NCBI RefSeq assembly: GCF_004359215.1
Contig: NC_090615.1
Span: forward strand, 237,206-284,862
DNA: 47,657 nt
Direction of reading: 5' to 3'
DNA from: Bremia lactucae
Lineage: Eukaryota > Oomycota > Peronosporomycetes > Peronosporales > Peronosporaceae
Both the position numbers and the translations under genes were made by a program. Positions 10,152-19,461 of the stretch are shown one piece after another; the stretch's first letter is position 1; each line of letters begins with the position of its first letter. A model generated the notes under the pieces. It ran no database searches, had not been told where the DNA came from, and worked only from the letters and a program-made list of their open reading frames with translations.

Positions 10152-10180
10152 ACTCCTTTTTATGTCACTAAGAAAGGAGT
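10152..10180 (-). promoter_or_regulatory. leader stem-loop upstream of B1 gag
   Basis: ACTCCTTTTT and AGAAAGGAGT flank a 9-base loop, 9 of 10 positions pairing in the RNA, 13 bases upstream of the gag ATG. B2 has the same structure with a perfect 10-bp stem (31060-31088). Its role is unknown; packaging or control of translation would be typical for this position. Confidence 0.55.
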
Positions 10181-10550
10181 CTTACTAAGTTGGAAGTAGT
10201 TTTCAGTCTTATTTATATTTAATCGTATAAAATACAAATACCTATTTTGCCAATCAAAAATGTCATCTCTGTAGATAAAGGGGGCTACAGAGATATGCCA
10301 CCCGTCACATACACTATTATGTATTGCGATCGTATCTTTCTGAATATCTCGCGTAATGGATGACTCTAGCCGTCATCCATCCTAATGTGAATGCACCTAT
10401 GTGCATCACATACACACGGGTTGATCACAAATGTGAAAGACACGGGAGGTGGGTCTAATTACTTTAATTAAGTAATTGACCATCCCCTTAAGTACACCAA
10501 GTGTACTTAACGGGGACTGCGTAACATTTGGGCAACTTTAGCCCATTACA
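10181..10550 (-). repeat. 3' LTR of A2, truncated, with hairpins and an inserted patch
   Basis: On the minus strand it starts TGTAATGGGCTAAAG at 10550, right after the polypurine tract, and matches the family A LTR as far as the sequence CTACTTCCAACTTAGTAAG, then stops at B1. U3 contains a strong hairpin (10484-10515, arms TTAAGTACAC and GTGTACTTAA flanked by CCCC and GGGG) and a second one at about 10458-10477. At about 10277-10311 there is an insertion of roughly 34 bp that the other family A LTRs lack; it matches the antisense gene of the same element. Confidence 0.85.
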
Positions 10551-10562
10551 CCATCTTCTCCT
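10551..10562 (-). promoter_or_regulatory. polypurine tract of A2
   Basis: Minus strand TAGGAGAAGATGG directly precedes the LTR start TGTAATGGG. This shows the LTR is the 3' LTR of A2 and not the missing 5' LTR of B1. Confidence 0.7.
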
Positions 10563-10682
10563 AAAAAAACGAATTTACATTTTAAATTCGTCAGAGAGGA
10601 GCGAGGAAGTGCGAGCAGCTTTACGCGCCGCTAGTTCACTAAATCACTCTAGCGACCTGTGTTTCCATACACGGCGCCAAAG

Positions 10683-12172
10683 ATGCCACCTAAAAGGGGC
10701 AATGTTGGTGGGTCGTCTGCGAAGACGCCCACTCAACTTCGCACTAATCGCACGCGCCGCGTCAATTCGCCGCCCGCGTCGAATACCTTAGTCAAAACGC
10801 CGACAGCTACTGCTGCTGTCGCGTTAACGGGGCTAAAGGATCCATCCCACGTTAACAGTAAGGATTCTGACCGTCGCTCATTGTCGACTACAATGAGTCG
10901 ACACCGTTGCCGTCATCTCATACTATTGATGCGGACAACGAGCTCATGAGGAGGGATGATGGCGCATTATTGCCCATCCAAACTTCCCTCATGGCTCACA
11001 ACACGGAGACAGCAACATTTAGGAATGCTGTCTCGTCGTATGCGCTGTATAGCGTAGCGACCATTAATGAGAGCGCTGCCCATAAAGCGCAGCTGCTTCT
11101 CCGTTGGGTAAAACCACAACGCCTTATGCTCAGACCATTATCCATAATGGTTCTGGCATAGAGGATTTTGAGTCTAAAGCTCCGCCACGTGAACGTGCTC
11201 AGGCGGTGTCACAAGCCAGTCGTTTAGAACGTGGCTATGTGACGGGTGGCATATCACTAATGCCCCCTCCATCTAAATGGTCTCCTTTGGACCAAGAGCG
11301 TCGCTCCTATAGCGCGCTCTTCTAGACGCTCATAAATATCATTGCATTTTTAAATCATGGAGAGCTTAGGGAAATCGCTTGGGCGAATTTTCCCGATCCC
11401 GGTCATGTTGCGTTCAAATGAAACGCCCGACCAATACGAGGCGGAATTCCTGCGCCGCATTCATCCGCATTCCGATGCGATGCAGCGGCGGCCGCAACGA
11501 ATTAATTTCGCTCGTTTGCGTGTGAAAGAAATCATGGGCGGTACTGAACCCTCTGTTTATTTTCACAACGCTACTTCTGCTAGTCCATTTGAGACTAGCG
11601 AAGAGACCTCAGCTGGTACTCCTTTTCATAGGAAGCCACCAAGCTGGGCACATCAATACGTGGGGCATCGATCGGTTTTGAAGATTCAAAATTCTTCGGG
11701 TAATCTTTCCATTTGACGAGGAACTGATACATTTGCCTCATTGAGCGGTGGGCAAGCAACCTTCTAACAAGGAAGCGTTGATTTGCACCCGCATACATCA
11801 GTGCAGGCGGCGCTCTGTAGGAGTGGCGATCTCGCCCACCTAATCGCGGATGCCTTGCCTTCGTCCGTTCAGTCGCAGGCATTAAGCGCTGCTGAACGAC
11901 GTATTGTGGATATCGAGGGCCAAGTCTTGCGACTGATCTCGGATCTTTATGATGTCCGAGTGAAGGATCGTCAGGGTTATGAACACCTGAAGACTCGCTT
12001 GGAACGTTTTGAGAGGATAAAGCTGAGAGATCCGCGTTACTCGCGTGATGTCCCTCGCTCTCCGAGTCCTGTTCGAGGTGGAAGGAGTCGGTCTGATAGT
12101 TTTTCGCCTTCTCTGTCCCCCTCATCTAAACGACGCTCGACTCACAGTCGGCGTCACCATCGGTCTCCTTAG
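10683..12172 (+). pseudogene. antisense gene of family A: coiled coil with Arg/Ser-rich tail
   Basis: Plus-strand reading inside a minus-strand element. It starts at the ATG at 10683 (MPPKRGNVGGSSAKTPTQLR), about 120 bases inside the 3' LTR. Pieces in different frames follow: ELMRRDDGALLPIQTSLMAH; YAQTIIHNGSGIEDFESKAP with GYVTGGISLMPPPSKWSPLD (to a TAG at 11325); MESLGKSLGRIFPIPVMLRS (11357-11716). The last frame, 11783-12172, is the best preserved: LSAAERRIVDIEGQVLRLIS and DRQGYEHLKTRLERFERIKL (coiled coil), then RSPSPVRGGRSRSDSFSPSL and KRRSTHSRRHHRSP (Arg/Ser-rich, nuclear-like), stop at 12172. A diverged copy exists at 44042-45060, which argues that the reading is a real gene. Frameshifts make this copy dead. 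The family is unknown. It overlaps pol in antisense from about 11595. Confidence 0.55.
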
Positions 12173-12362
12173 ACGGATGGGGATATGTGACCTCATTTGG
12201 GTCTACATACCGTTTCAGACGACCCACGTAAAACACGGAGTGCGTCTTCATATACGGGGGAAGGCTGAGCCTATAATTTAGGTTTTTAACCTCTTCTACC
12301 ACCGTAAAAAGCCCAATGAAACGCGGCAACAACTTCGTAGCACCTCCAGGTAGTACAGACAT
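11595..12362 (-). pseudogene. pol 3' end: integrase C-terminus and chromodomain (A2)
   Basis: Frame 12362-12126 gives SVLPGGATKLLPRFIGLFTV and THSVFYVGRLKRYVDP, the integrase C-terminal module. Frame 12125-11595 has a linker rich in Ser, His and Arg, then ANQRFLVRRLLAHRSMRQMY and QFLVKWKDYPKNFESSKPID, a chromodomain in which the usual W of SWEP is replaced by K. It ends SYEKEYQLRSLR. The linker and chromodomain face the antisense gene. Confidence 0.82.
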
Positions 12363-13386
12363 TGCATTTTCAGGTAGGGTAGCAGTACTAAATAGTACTT
12401 GTTAATTCACTGTAAAAGCGTTCGTTATTTTTGCGACCATTTCGGTTCGCATATTTTTTTTGCTTGTCCTGTGCGCTTGCCGTTGCGTCACGGACTTTAC
12501 GTGTGATGGCTAATCGCTCATCCACAAAGCGTTGAGCCTCGCTCATCCACAAAGCGTTGAGCCTCGCTCACGCTTTTAGCATCAAACTCGCCTATGAAAC
12601 CGCCGAGAGGTCGGTCATAAGGCGTAGTTTTATTGACCACTGCTAAACTGGCAGGGTCACTAGGGCAAGTTTCTGTCTTTGAGATGATACCCTCATGGGT
12701 CATCGTCATATTGACGAAACTATGTCCCTCTTTCGCACCGAGCAAAGTGAGGGCCCCTCCCTCACTAAGACTCGGGCTGCGCACAAACGAGACTGGCGTC
12801 CGAGAATGGCGCAGTCCGTTAACATAAAACGGTGTCTCACCCGTACTGGCGTGGACACTGTATAGCGAACTCCACAAAGGGCAATTGCTTGCTCCATTCT
12901 TTGGAATTTGCTATCGTGTAAGACATCCGCCACGACCCGATTGGCACATTCTGTTTGGTTATCGGTCTGGGGATGATCTGCGGTCGACATGTAGAGCTTG
13001 CTAACTAGCAGCTCAAACACATGCCGCCAAAAACCAGACGTAAAACGTGAATCTCTGTCAAAACTATGGACAAGGGCATCCCGTGTAGTCGGTATACATG
13101 ATCCAGGAACAAGAGAGCTGCCTCCTTGCCTGTGATCGATATTTTACATGGTGCTGAATGCCCCATTTTGCTAAATATGTCTACAAAGACGACGAGCCCC
13201 GTCCGATTTTTATGATCGGGCGGCATGCCAAACATGAAGTCCAGATTTTCTGACTTCCAACAGTTGGATGGAATCGGTAGCGGCTTCAGTGGCGCACTGC
13301 TGGACGGTACCGGCTTAATGCGCTAACACTGTTCGCAAGAGCGAATATAGTTGGCCACTTATCTATATTAGCTAAAGCGATTAAGC
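12363..13386 (-). pseudogene. pol: integrase (A2), lacks zinc domain
   Basis: The core is readable in several frames: LDFMFGMPPDHKNRTGLVVF then VDIFSKMGHSAPC (first Asp), a damaged second-Asp region (the expected SDRDPR reads TEIHVL), and DHPQTDNQTECANRVVADVL holding the catalytic Glu. Downstream VHASTGETPFYVNGLRHSRT is the family's post-core block. The His-His-Cys-Cys zinc domain is deleted: at about 13371 the sequence jumps from KLNRFS straight to VANYIRSCEQC, roughly 165 bp missing compared with A6. A 25-bp tandem duplication lies at 12516-12565. Confidence 0.8.
12516..12565. repeat. 25-bp perfect tandem duplication in A2 integrase
   Basis: The 25-base unit starting GCTCATCCACAAAGCGTTGA occurs at 12516-12540 and again at 12541-12565. 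Copies A4 and A6 have it once. At 25 bp it shifts the pol frame. Confidence 0.92.
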
Positions 13387-13950
13387 TTAGGTTTCAGGTG
13401 TGTCGGAAGGGTACCTTTCCTCCACCAAAGTGATCAAACAGCAGGCGATAATGTTCGTCCTGACTGCAGCTTCTTTTATTTCAGAGACTATTGAGGTCGT
13501 CAAGTGGTCTGCCTTCATGGCTGCCAACGTTGACGGCTGAAATTGTGCTCTAGCACGAGACACACTTGCCTGGTGTCTTGCCCCGAATCCTGGTCTGCGC
13601 GATAACGCGTTAGCCAAGACATTCGACTTACTTGGCACATTTCAATTTAAAATAAAATTTAAAGAAGAATGTGAGCCATCTTGCCATTCTAGGCGAGAGG
13701 TGCGTAACTTTATTGCGGTCCGCAATACTGCGTAATCCCTATAAACCACAAATGGTTCGGTGCTCAATAGGCGCATTCGAAACTTGACAAGAGCATACTT
13801 TATTGAAAGTAGCTCTTTGTCATGCACGGGGTAATTCAGTTCCGCGGCTTTTAAAAACCGGGACTGATAAGAGATGACACGGTCAATGCTGTCGTCATCC
13901 TTCTGCATGAGCGCGCTGCCAAATGCAAAATTGCTTGCATCTCAGACGAC
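13387..13950 (-). pseudogene. pol: RNase H and linker (A2)
   Basis: Frame 13908-13642 has MQKDDDSIDRVISYQSRFLK, AAELNYPVHDKELLSIKYAL and TEPFVVYRDYAVLRTAIKLR, the Ty3 RNase H core; the first Asp region just upstream (about 13950) reads as a shifted VVxDASNFAFGSALMQK. Frame 13638-13387 (NVLANALSRRPGFGARHQAS) is the linker to integrase. RNase H degrades the RNA template after copying. Confidence 0.78.
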
Positions 13951-14530
13951 GCTAAAGGGCTCATCCGCGTCTGGCAATGCCAAGACCGATGCCTCTACAA
14001 GAGATTGCTTCACTGATGTGAACGCATATTCTCGTTCCTTGACCAAACTCATTCTGCATCTTTTTAAGGAGGTCGGAGAAGGGCTTAGAACGATCTGCAT
14101 AATTCTTGCTGTACTTATGCAAGAAATTAGACAGCCCTAAGAATTGGCCCAAATCGTTCACGTGTCGTGGGACTGGCCATTCCTTTACCGATGTTACCTT
14201 GTCCGGGTCTGCTCGTACACCATGTGTACCTACGGTGCAGCCCAGCACAGGTATATCGGGACCCCTATAACGCACTTTTGCAAGTTGACGTACAGTATAG
14301 CGTCCTCCAGAGTCTGCAATACAGCGTCTTAATGACGCTTGTGCGAATCCATTTCGCTTGGCCCGTCCTCGGCCCAATACGAACGAGTACATCGTCAAAG
14401 TAATGGGGTGCGTAGGCACGGTGCTGACACATCACGTGAGCAACCACTCTGGTGTGATTATTTCGTGGATATTTCCTTCCTTTAATTCGATAAAGGATAG
14501 ATCGCACGAGATCTCCGGGAGATTTACTAT
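13951..14530 (-). pseudogene. pol: reverse transcriptase (A2) with large N-terminal deletion
   Basis: The YxDD box is present (RAYAPHYFDDVLVRIGP), followed by thumb and connection (VRADPDKVTSVKEWPVPRHV, NDLGQFLGLSNFLHKYSKNY). Upstream, however, the polyprotein jumps at about 14453 from the pre-RT linker (matching KEGKIHEIVTP in A1) directly to VVAHVMCQHRAYAPHYFDDV. Roughly 190 residues, including the fingers and the first catalytic Asp, are absent. The two sides of the deletion are also in different frames. Confidence 0.85.
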
Positions 14531-15439
14531 CTCATCGGCAGATTTAAAGACGTGCTGGAGCACCTTAACAGAGGATGCCTCCGCAATTTCGTCTTTGACG
14601 GCCTGAATACCTCGGTCGAAGGCCCGTCCTCTTTATTAGAGACTGATCCAAAGGTCACTTGTTTAGACGTGCTTTGATCGTCCTAATCTGTCGGGTACTC
14701 GTTCTTCAAACCACGACGACCTTTTTCTGGGAAGCGGATGCCGTTGCACTTTTGGCTAACGCACCCTTTCCAACCGCACCAGGCTCTAGGCACTGTGCCG
14801 GTTTATGCGACGCTTGACTTCCTGTCAGCTCGCCGTCTACTTCCACAGGCTTTTGGCTCTGTGCAGGCCTATGGGACACATGACTACTTGTCATTGCCCT
14901 TTTACTACCCCAGACTCCACGAGCTGGGTAGGAATTGGTGATATTTGACGTCCCGTCAACGCACCCCCAACTGTGCTCGACACGGCATCAATTATATATG
15001 CCTCTCGCAGGAAGATATCCTTTCCGGCGTCCTGCGTAGAGTTCGCAACTCTGCGTGTACGCCAGTCTATCCATGGTTGGTGTTTTGTCAACCATGGCAT
15101 GCCTAGGATGAGGTCATACGGACTCTTCATTCCTAGAACTGTAAACTTCTCTTTACAAGAGAAGTCACTAAAGCTGAAGGCGTGTTCTACCTGAACTCCC
15201 TCAGACTTAACGAGTGCGCCATGCGCTAAACGAACGGTCGCCTCTTCTCGCTTGCTGTCCTGGCAAAGCGACTCAAGCATCGCCGGTTTCTTTTTTAAAG
15301 CCGCGAGTTTTACAAAAAATTGTGAAGCACCCGAATCTACTAGGAGGGTCATCACCTAGTCATAGCCTCGTACTTGAGCGCTATAGACCAGCAGGGTTGA
15401 GGTCCGAAATTTCGAGACCTCAGGGACTATGCTGCCCGT
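14531..15439 (-). pseudogene. pol: protease and linker (A2), active site intact
   Basis: Frame 15355-14891 has the intact active site TLLVDSGASQFFVKLAALKK and the second-half motif GMKSPYDLILGMPWLTKHQP; it is the best family A protease here. It runs into the protease-RT linker SSHVSHRPAQSQKPVEVDGE in another frame (14894-14706), so a small indel lies near 14890. The pol start region upstream reads VVEQTGSIVPEVSKFRTSTL. Confidence 0.82.
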
Positions 15440-15648
15440 TTGTTCCACAACTCTGAACTTACAAGTAGCTTCAGAGTCCGCGTCAGTAGGGCATCCCGAC
15501 CCTACTGCGCTCCTGCATTTCTTGACCCCTCAGTGGTCGATGCAGAACTCATGCGTCTAGCACGCTCGTTCTTGCCATCGCCCTTCGGGAAGTCCTCTTG
15601 TGGGCATCTTTGCCCTAGCAGGGATCCTGGTGTAGCAGCGAGCTACAC
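15440..15648 (-). pseudogene. gag C-terminal stub (A2)
   Basis: This matches the end of gag in A1 and A3, from the zinc-knuckle region to the conserved NAGAQ-TAG end, then stops at 15648, where the sequence turns over into the plus-strand primer binding site of A3. All of gag upstream of the knuckle is missing. Confidence 0.75.
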
Positions 15649-15650
15649 TT

Positions 15651-15660
15651 GGTAGCACCT
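15651..15660 (+). promoter_or_regulatory. primer binding site (A3)
   Basis: TGGTAGCACC follows the trace ACACT of the LTR end. The first eight bases match the initiator Met tRNA 3' end as in the other copies. No LTR remains upstream. Confidence 0.6.
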
Positions 15661-15695
15661 AAAATCCTTCGCACGACCCGCATCTGTACGTGAGG

Positions 15696-16744
15696 ATGAG
15701 CCTCAACATCGATTGGGATCAATTCCCCACCTCTCCGAACATCGTCGGGAGGTGGTAGGGCACTTGGCGCAAGGACTTGGTGAACAATCCCTGGTCAGGC
15801 TCTTGGGTAGTCCTCCTGCATGTTGCCTCCTACATGTTGCTCAGTTGGAGCAGTTTGAGGCATTCGTCCTCGGACAGCGGAGGGCCGCGTCCGAGGCACA
15901 GAGCCATGCTGCGGCGGAGTCCGTCACTCAGACTCAGGATGAGCTGAGGCATGAGCAGGCTCGGAGCGAGGCTCTCAACAGGACTGTTGAGATGCTCTCT
16001 GCCCGGCCGCATCAGCCGAGGCCCATTCGGATGGACCCGCCCAAGTTCGATGGAACTGCGGCGCACACGATTGTCCACTGGCTTTTAGCCGTGGAGCAAT
16101 ACGATGTCGCCCAGCTCATCAAGGACGACAGCCGGATGGTGTCGTACGCCATGTCGCATCTGCGCGGTAAGGCCTCAGAGTGGGCTTACTCGGCGCTTTT
16201 GGCGGACAGAAAGGCGTTCCCTACATGGGCCTTTTTTAAGAAAAAGATTCGCGCCATGTACCAGCCGCCGAACAACGAAGTATTGCTTCAGGTGCGCTTC
16301 TTTGGAGCGCGACAGGCGAAGCGATCTCTGCAAGAGTATCTGCAGGAGATGCGTACCAAGGTGCTCTCGTTTATGACCGGACTAAGGCATGGCCCATCGC
16401 AACAGGCCTTTTTCACAAAGGTGCCATCGACGATGGAAGAGGCAATCCAAATTGCCTTGGTTGTGGTGCAATCCTACAACAGTGCCTCGGCGACAGCTTG
16501 GTAGAAGCCGTCGGCCGAGAGGTCAAATGCCAATCCCATGTAGTTGGGCAATGCAGACGTTGTCAGCAATAAATGCGGCAAGCGCGGCCATATGATGGCT
16601 CGCTGCTATGTTAGGGTCCCTGCTGGGGCAAAAACGCCCAGCAAGAGGACTCTTAACCCAAAGGGCGATGGCAACAACCAGGGTGCGAGACGCATCAGTT
16701 CTGCATCGACCACTGAGGGGTTGCGAAATGCAGGAGCGCAGTAG
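15696..16744 (+). pseudogene. gag (A3), broken
   Basis: The original start is the ATG at 15696 (MSLNIDW), but a one-base deletion a few codons later moves the frame, so the long open frame seems to start at 15713 and runs to a TAG at 16504. It holds LEQFEAFVLGQRRAASEAQS, PPKFDGTAAHTIVHWLLAVE and GKASEWAYSALLADRKAFPT. About 16 residues are missing after QEYLQEMR (A1 has SLSASITVGPIPEHIKVP there). Past the TAG, the zinc knuckle reads SNKCGKRGHMMARC: the first Cys is lost. The end NAGAQ-TAG at 16744 is the family's normal gag stop. Confidence 0.85.
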
Positions 16745-17737
16745 GGGCGGGATGCCCTGCTGACGCGGACTCTGAAGCTACCCCTAAATCAGAGTTGTGG
16801 AACAAATGGGTAGCATAGTCCTTGAGGTCTCAAAATTTTGGACCTCAACCCTGCTGGTCTATAGCGCTCAAGTAAGAGGCTATGACCAGGTGATGACCCT
16901 TCTAGTGGATTTGGGTGCATCACAAATTTCGTGAAACTCGCGGCTCTAAAAAAGAGACCGGCGATGTTTGAGTCGCTTTGCCAGGATGGCAAGCGAGAAG
17001 AGGCGACCGTTCGTTTAGCGAACGGCGCGCTCGTTATGGCTGAGGGAGTTTAGGTAGAACTAGCTTTCAGCTTTAGTGACTTTTCTTGTAAAGCGAAGTT
17101 CACAGTGCGAGGTATGGAGAGTCCGTATGACCTCATCCTAGGCATGCCATGGTTGGTAAAACACTAATCATGGATAGACTGGCGTACACGCACAGTTGCG
17201 AACGCTACGCAGGACACCGAAAAGGATGTGCTCCTGCGAGAGGCGTGTGCAACTGATGTTGTGTCGAACACAATTGAGGGTGCGTTGACGGGATGTCAAA
17301 CGTCACCAATTCCTACCCAGCTCGTGGAGACTGAGGTAGTGAATAGGACGATGTCAAGCAGTCATGCGTTTGAATGTCCTGCACAGAGCCAAGAGCCTAT
17401 GGCAGTAGACGACGAGCTGAAAGGAAGTCATGCGTCGCATAATCCGGCACAGTGCCTAGAGCCTCGTGAAGTTGAAAGGGATGCGTTGGCCAGGAATGCA
17501 ACGGCACCCGCTTAATAGAAAAAGGTCGTTGTGAATCGAAGAACGAGTACCAGACCGATTAGGACGATGAAAGGCACGTCTTAACAAGCAATCTATGGAT
17601 CAGTCTCTACTAAAGAGGACGGGCCTTCGAACGAGATGTTCGAGGCCGTCAAAGACGAAATTGCGGAGGCATCCTCAGTTGAGGTGCTCCGGCAAGTCTT
17701 TAAATTTGCCGAGGAGATAGTAAATCTCCAGTAGATG
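16745..17737 (+). pseudogene. pol: protease and linker (A3), dead
   Basis: The active site reads TLLVDLGAS, so the conserved Ser after the catalytic Asp is Leu, and a frameshift follows within five residues. The body (GMESPYDLILGMPWL then a TAA where others have KHQPW) and the linker VETEVVNRTMSSSHAFECPA (17228-17515) are recognisable. Further stops occur up to the RT region. Confidence 0.8.
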
Positions 17738-18777
17738 TCGTGGGATCTGTTCCTTGCCGAATCAAAGGAAGGAAAGATCCACGAAATAGTCGCACCAGTT
17801 CCAGAAGAGAACTTGGTGGACTGTTGCTCGTCATCCACAATGGACGAGAGCGTCCTAGAAACGGACAAAAAGAAAAGGTCCGCTGCTTAAGGCAGGGATG
17901 CCTTGAGAGACAGTCCGTTCTTTGAGGTTCTGTGGTAACATCGCGATGTGTCCCCAGAAGAAGTGCCGATCCGCCTACCAGCAGATAGGGGCATCGAGCA
18001 CGAGATAGACCTCGAACCTGGCACCAAGTATTGTGTGACCAGGCAATGGCCGCTGCCAAAAGAACAAGTCGATTGTATCGATGACACTTCGACAAGCGAG
18101 CCAAGGCGGGACATGTGCGTGAGAGCAAATCGCCGCACTGCAGCCCGACCTTGGGGTGCGTAAAGCCACAGGTGGATGGCACATGGTTCAGGCTTACTAT
18201 GAGCTGAACACGGCGACCGTACCGGCCCAAACGCTAATTCCGCAGAAGATGTCTTGCTGAACTCCATCGGAATGTCGACTTTCTCTTTTTCGCGTTAGAT
18301 TTGAAGGACGGCCACTATCAGGTAGTCATGAGAGAGTCCGATGTAGCCAAAATGGCAGTAAGCACCCCAGGCGGTATGCTTTGGGAGTGGCTTGTGATGC
18401 CCCAAAATTTGAAAAACGCACCAGCGACATTCAACCGAGTGGTGGCTCACGTGATGCGTCAGCACCGTGCCTACGCGCCTCATTACTTTGACGATGTATT
18501 CGTGAATAGTAGGGCCGAGAACGGGTTGAGCGCAATAGAGTCGCACAAGCGTCATTTAGACGCTGTGTTGCAGACTTTAAAGGACGCCCAATTGTACGTC
18601 AACTTGCAAAAGTGCGTCATAGGGGTCCCTGAGATACTTGTACTGGGCTGCATCGTTGGTACACATGGTGTACAAGTAGACCCAGACAAGGGAAAATCAG
18701 TAAAGGAATGGTCAATCCCACGGCATGTGAAGGAGTTGCGCCAATTCCTAGGGCTCGCTAATTACTTGCATAAGTAA
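17738..18777 (+). pseudogene. pol: reverse transcriptase (A3)
   Basis: The N-terminal region has stops (TAA after KKKRSAA, TAA at LW-HRDV) but matches A1. The stretch 18301-18777 is open and well preserved: LKDGHYQVVMRESDVAKMAV, WLVMPQNLKNAPATFNRVVA, RAYAPHYFDDVFVNSRAENG (catalytic YFDD), LQKCVIGVPEILVLGCIVGT and LRQFLGLANYLHK, where a TAA ends it. The first catalytic Asp motif (ALDLKDGHY) is present just before 18301. Confidence 0.85.
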
Positions 18778-19461
18778 TGCAAGAATTATGCTGAGCAAAC
18801 TAAACCATCATCTGATCTCCTAAAAAAGGACGCAGATTGGGATGGTTAAAGAACAAGATGATGCGTTCACATCAGTGAAGCAATCTCTTGTAGAGGTACC
18901 GGTCTTGGTATTGATAGACGCGGATAAGCCCTTTAGCGTCGTCTGCGATGCAAGTAATTTTGCAGTCGGCAGCGCGCTCATGCAGAAGGATGGCGACGGT
19001 GTCGACCGTGTCATCTCTTATCGAAACCCGGCTTTTAAAGCCGCGGAACAGAATTCCACTTTGCTTAATAAAGAGCTACTTGCAATAATTCATACGCTTG
19101 TCAAGTTTCGTGCGCACCTATGGGGCACCGAACAATTTGTAGTTTATACGGATTACGCATGAATGCGGACCACAATAAACTCAACGCGTCTCTCGCCTAA
19201 AATGGCAGATGGCTCACATTCTTCTCTAGTTGAGTATAACCGGGTAATTCGAATGTCTTGGCTGACGCGTTATCGTGCAGACCAGACTTTGAGGTTAGAC
19301 ACCAGGAAAGTGTGTCTATTGCCAAAGCTGTCAACGTTGGCAGCCATGAAGGCATACCACGTGACGAGCTCATTGGTCTTCATGATCAAAGAGAGCTACA
19401 GTCAGGACGACTATTGTCGCCTGCTGTTGGATCACTTTGGTGGACGAAATCTACTCCTTGA
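18778..19461 (+). pseudogene. pol: RNase H and integrase linker (A3), truncated
   Basis: 18842-19162 gives VKEQDDAFTSVKQSLVEVPV, SVVCDASNFAVGSALMQKDG and TEQFVVYTDYA then TGA. It retains the first RNase H Asp and the DKELL-like box (NKELLAIIHTLVKFR). After the stop, fragments of the linker MADALSCRPDFEVRHQESVS and LLLDHFGGR are seen, and the sequence breaks at 19461. No integrase domain follows. Confidence 0.82.

Larger units (their letters stand above)
3459..10180 (-). mobile_element. Ty3/gypsy family B, copy B1 (lacks 5' LTR)
   Basis: Minus-strand element: gag from 10139, protease near 8970-8744, RT/RNase H about 7860-6416, integrase 6415-4750, chromodomain to 4398, polypurine tract at 3877 and intact 3' LTR 3459-3876. 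The 5' LTR is absent: the leader stem-loop at 10152-10180 is joined directly to a family A LTR. An antisense ORF (4010-5105, plus) sits over the 3' end of pol. Frameshifts occur throughout pol. Confidence 0.88.
10181..15648 (-). mobile_element. Ty3/gypsy family A, copy A2 (3' part)
   Basis: Minus-strand copy from the zinc-knuckle end of gag (15648) through protease, RT, RNase H, integrase and chromodomain, to a polypurine tract and a 3' LTR (10181-10550). Between pol and the LTR lies an antisense gene (10683-12172, plus). At 15648 it is joined in inverted orientation to copy A3; at 10181 its LTR is cut by B1. Large deletions remove most of RT and the integrase zinc domain. Confidence 0.88.
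15649..19461 (+). mobile_element. Ty3/gypsy family A, copy A3 (internal, no LTRs)
   Basis: Plus-strand copy starting at the primer binding site and running through gag, protease, RT and RNase H to the integrase linker. There is no 5' LTR (the start abuts A2 in inverted orientation), and it is cut off at 19461 by a minus-strand LTR fragment. It has several stops and frameshifts. Confidence 0.88.

Noticed and set aside
10181..10550. Family A LTR taken as the 5' LTR of B1
   Set aside because: Its start abuts a polypurine tract belonging to A2, and the B1 LTR type is different (3459-3876). B2 shows what the true B 5' end looks like.
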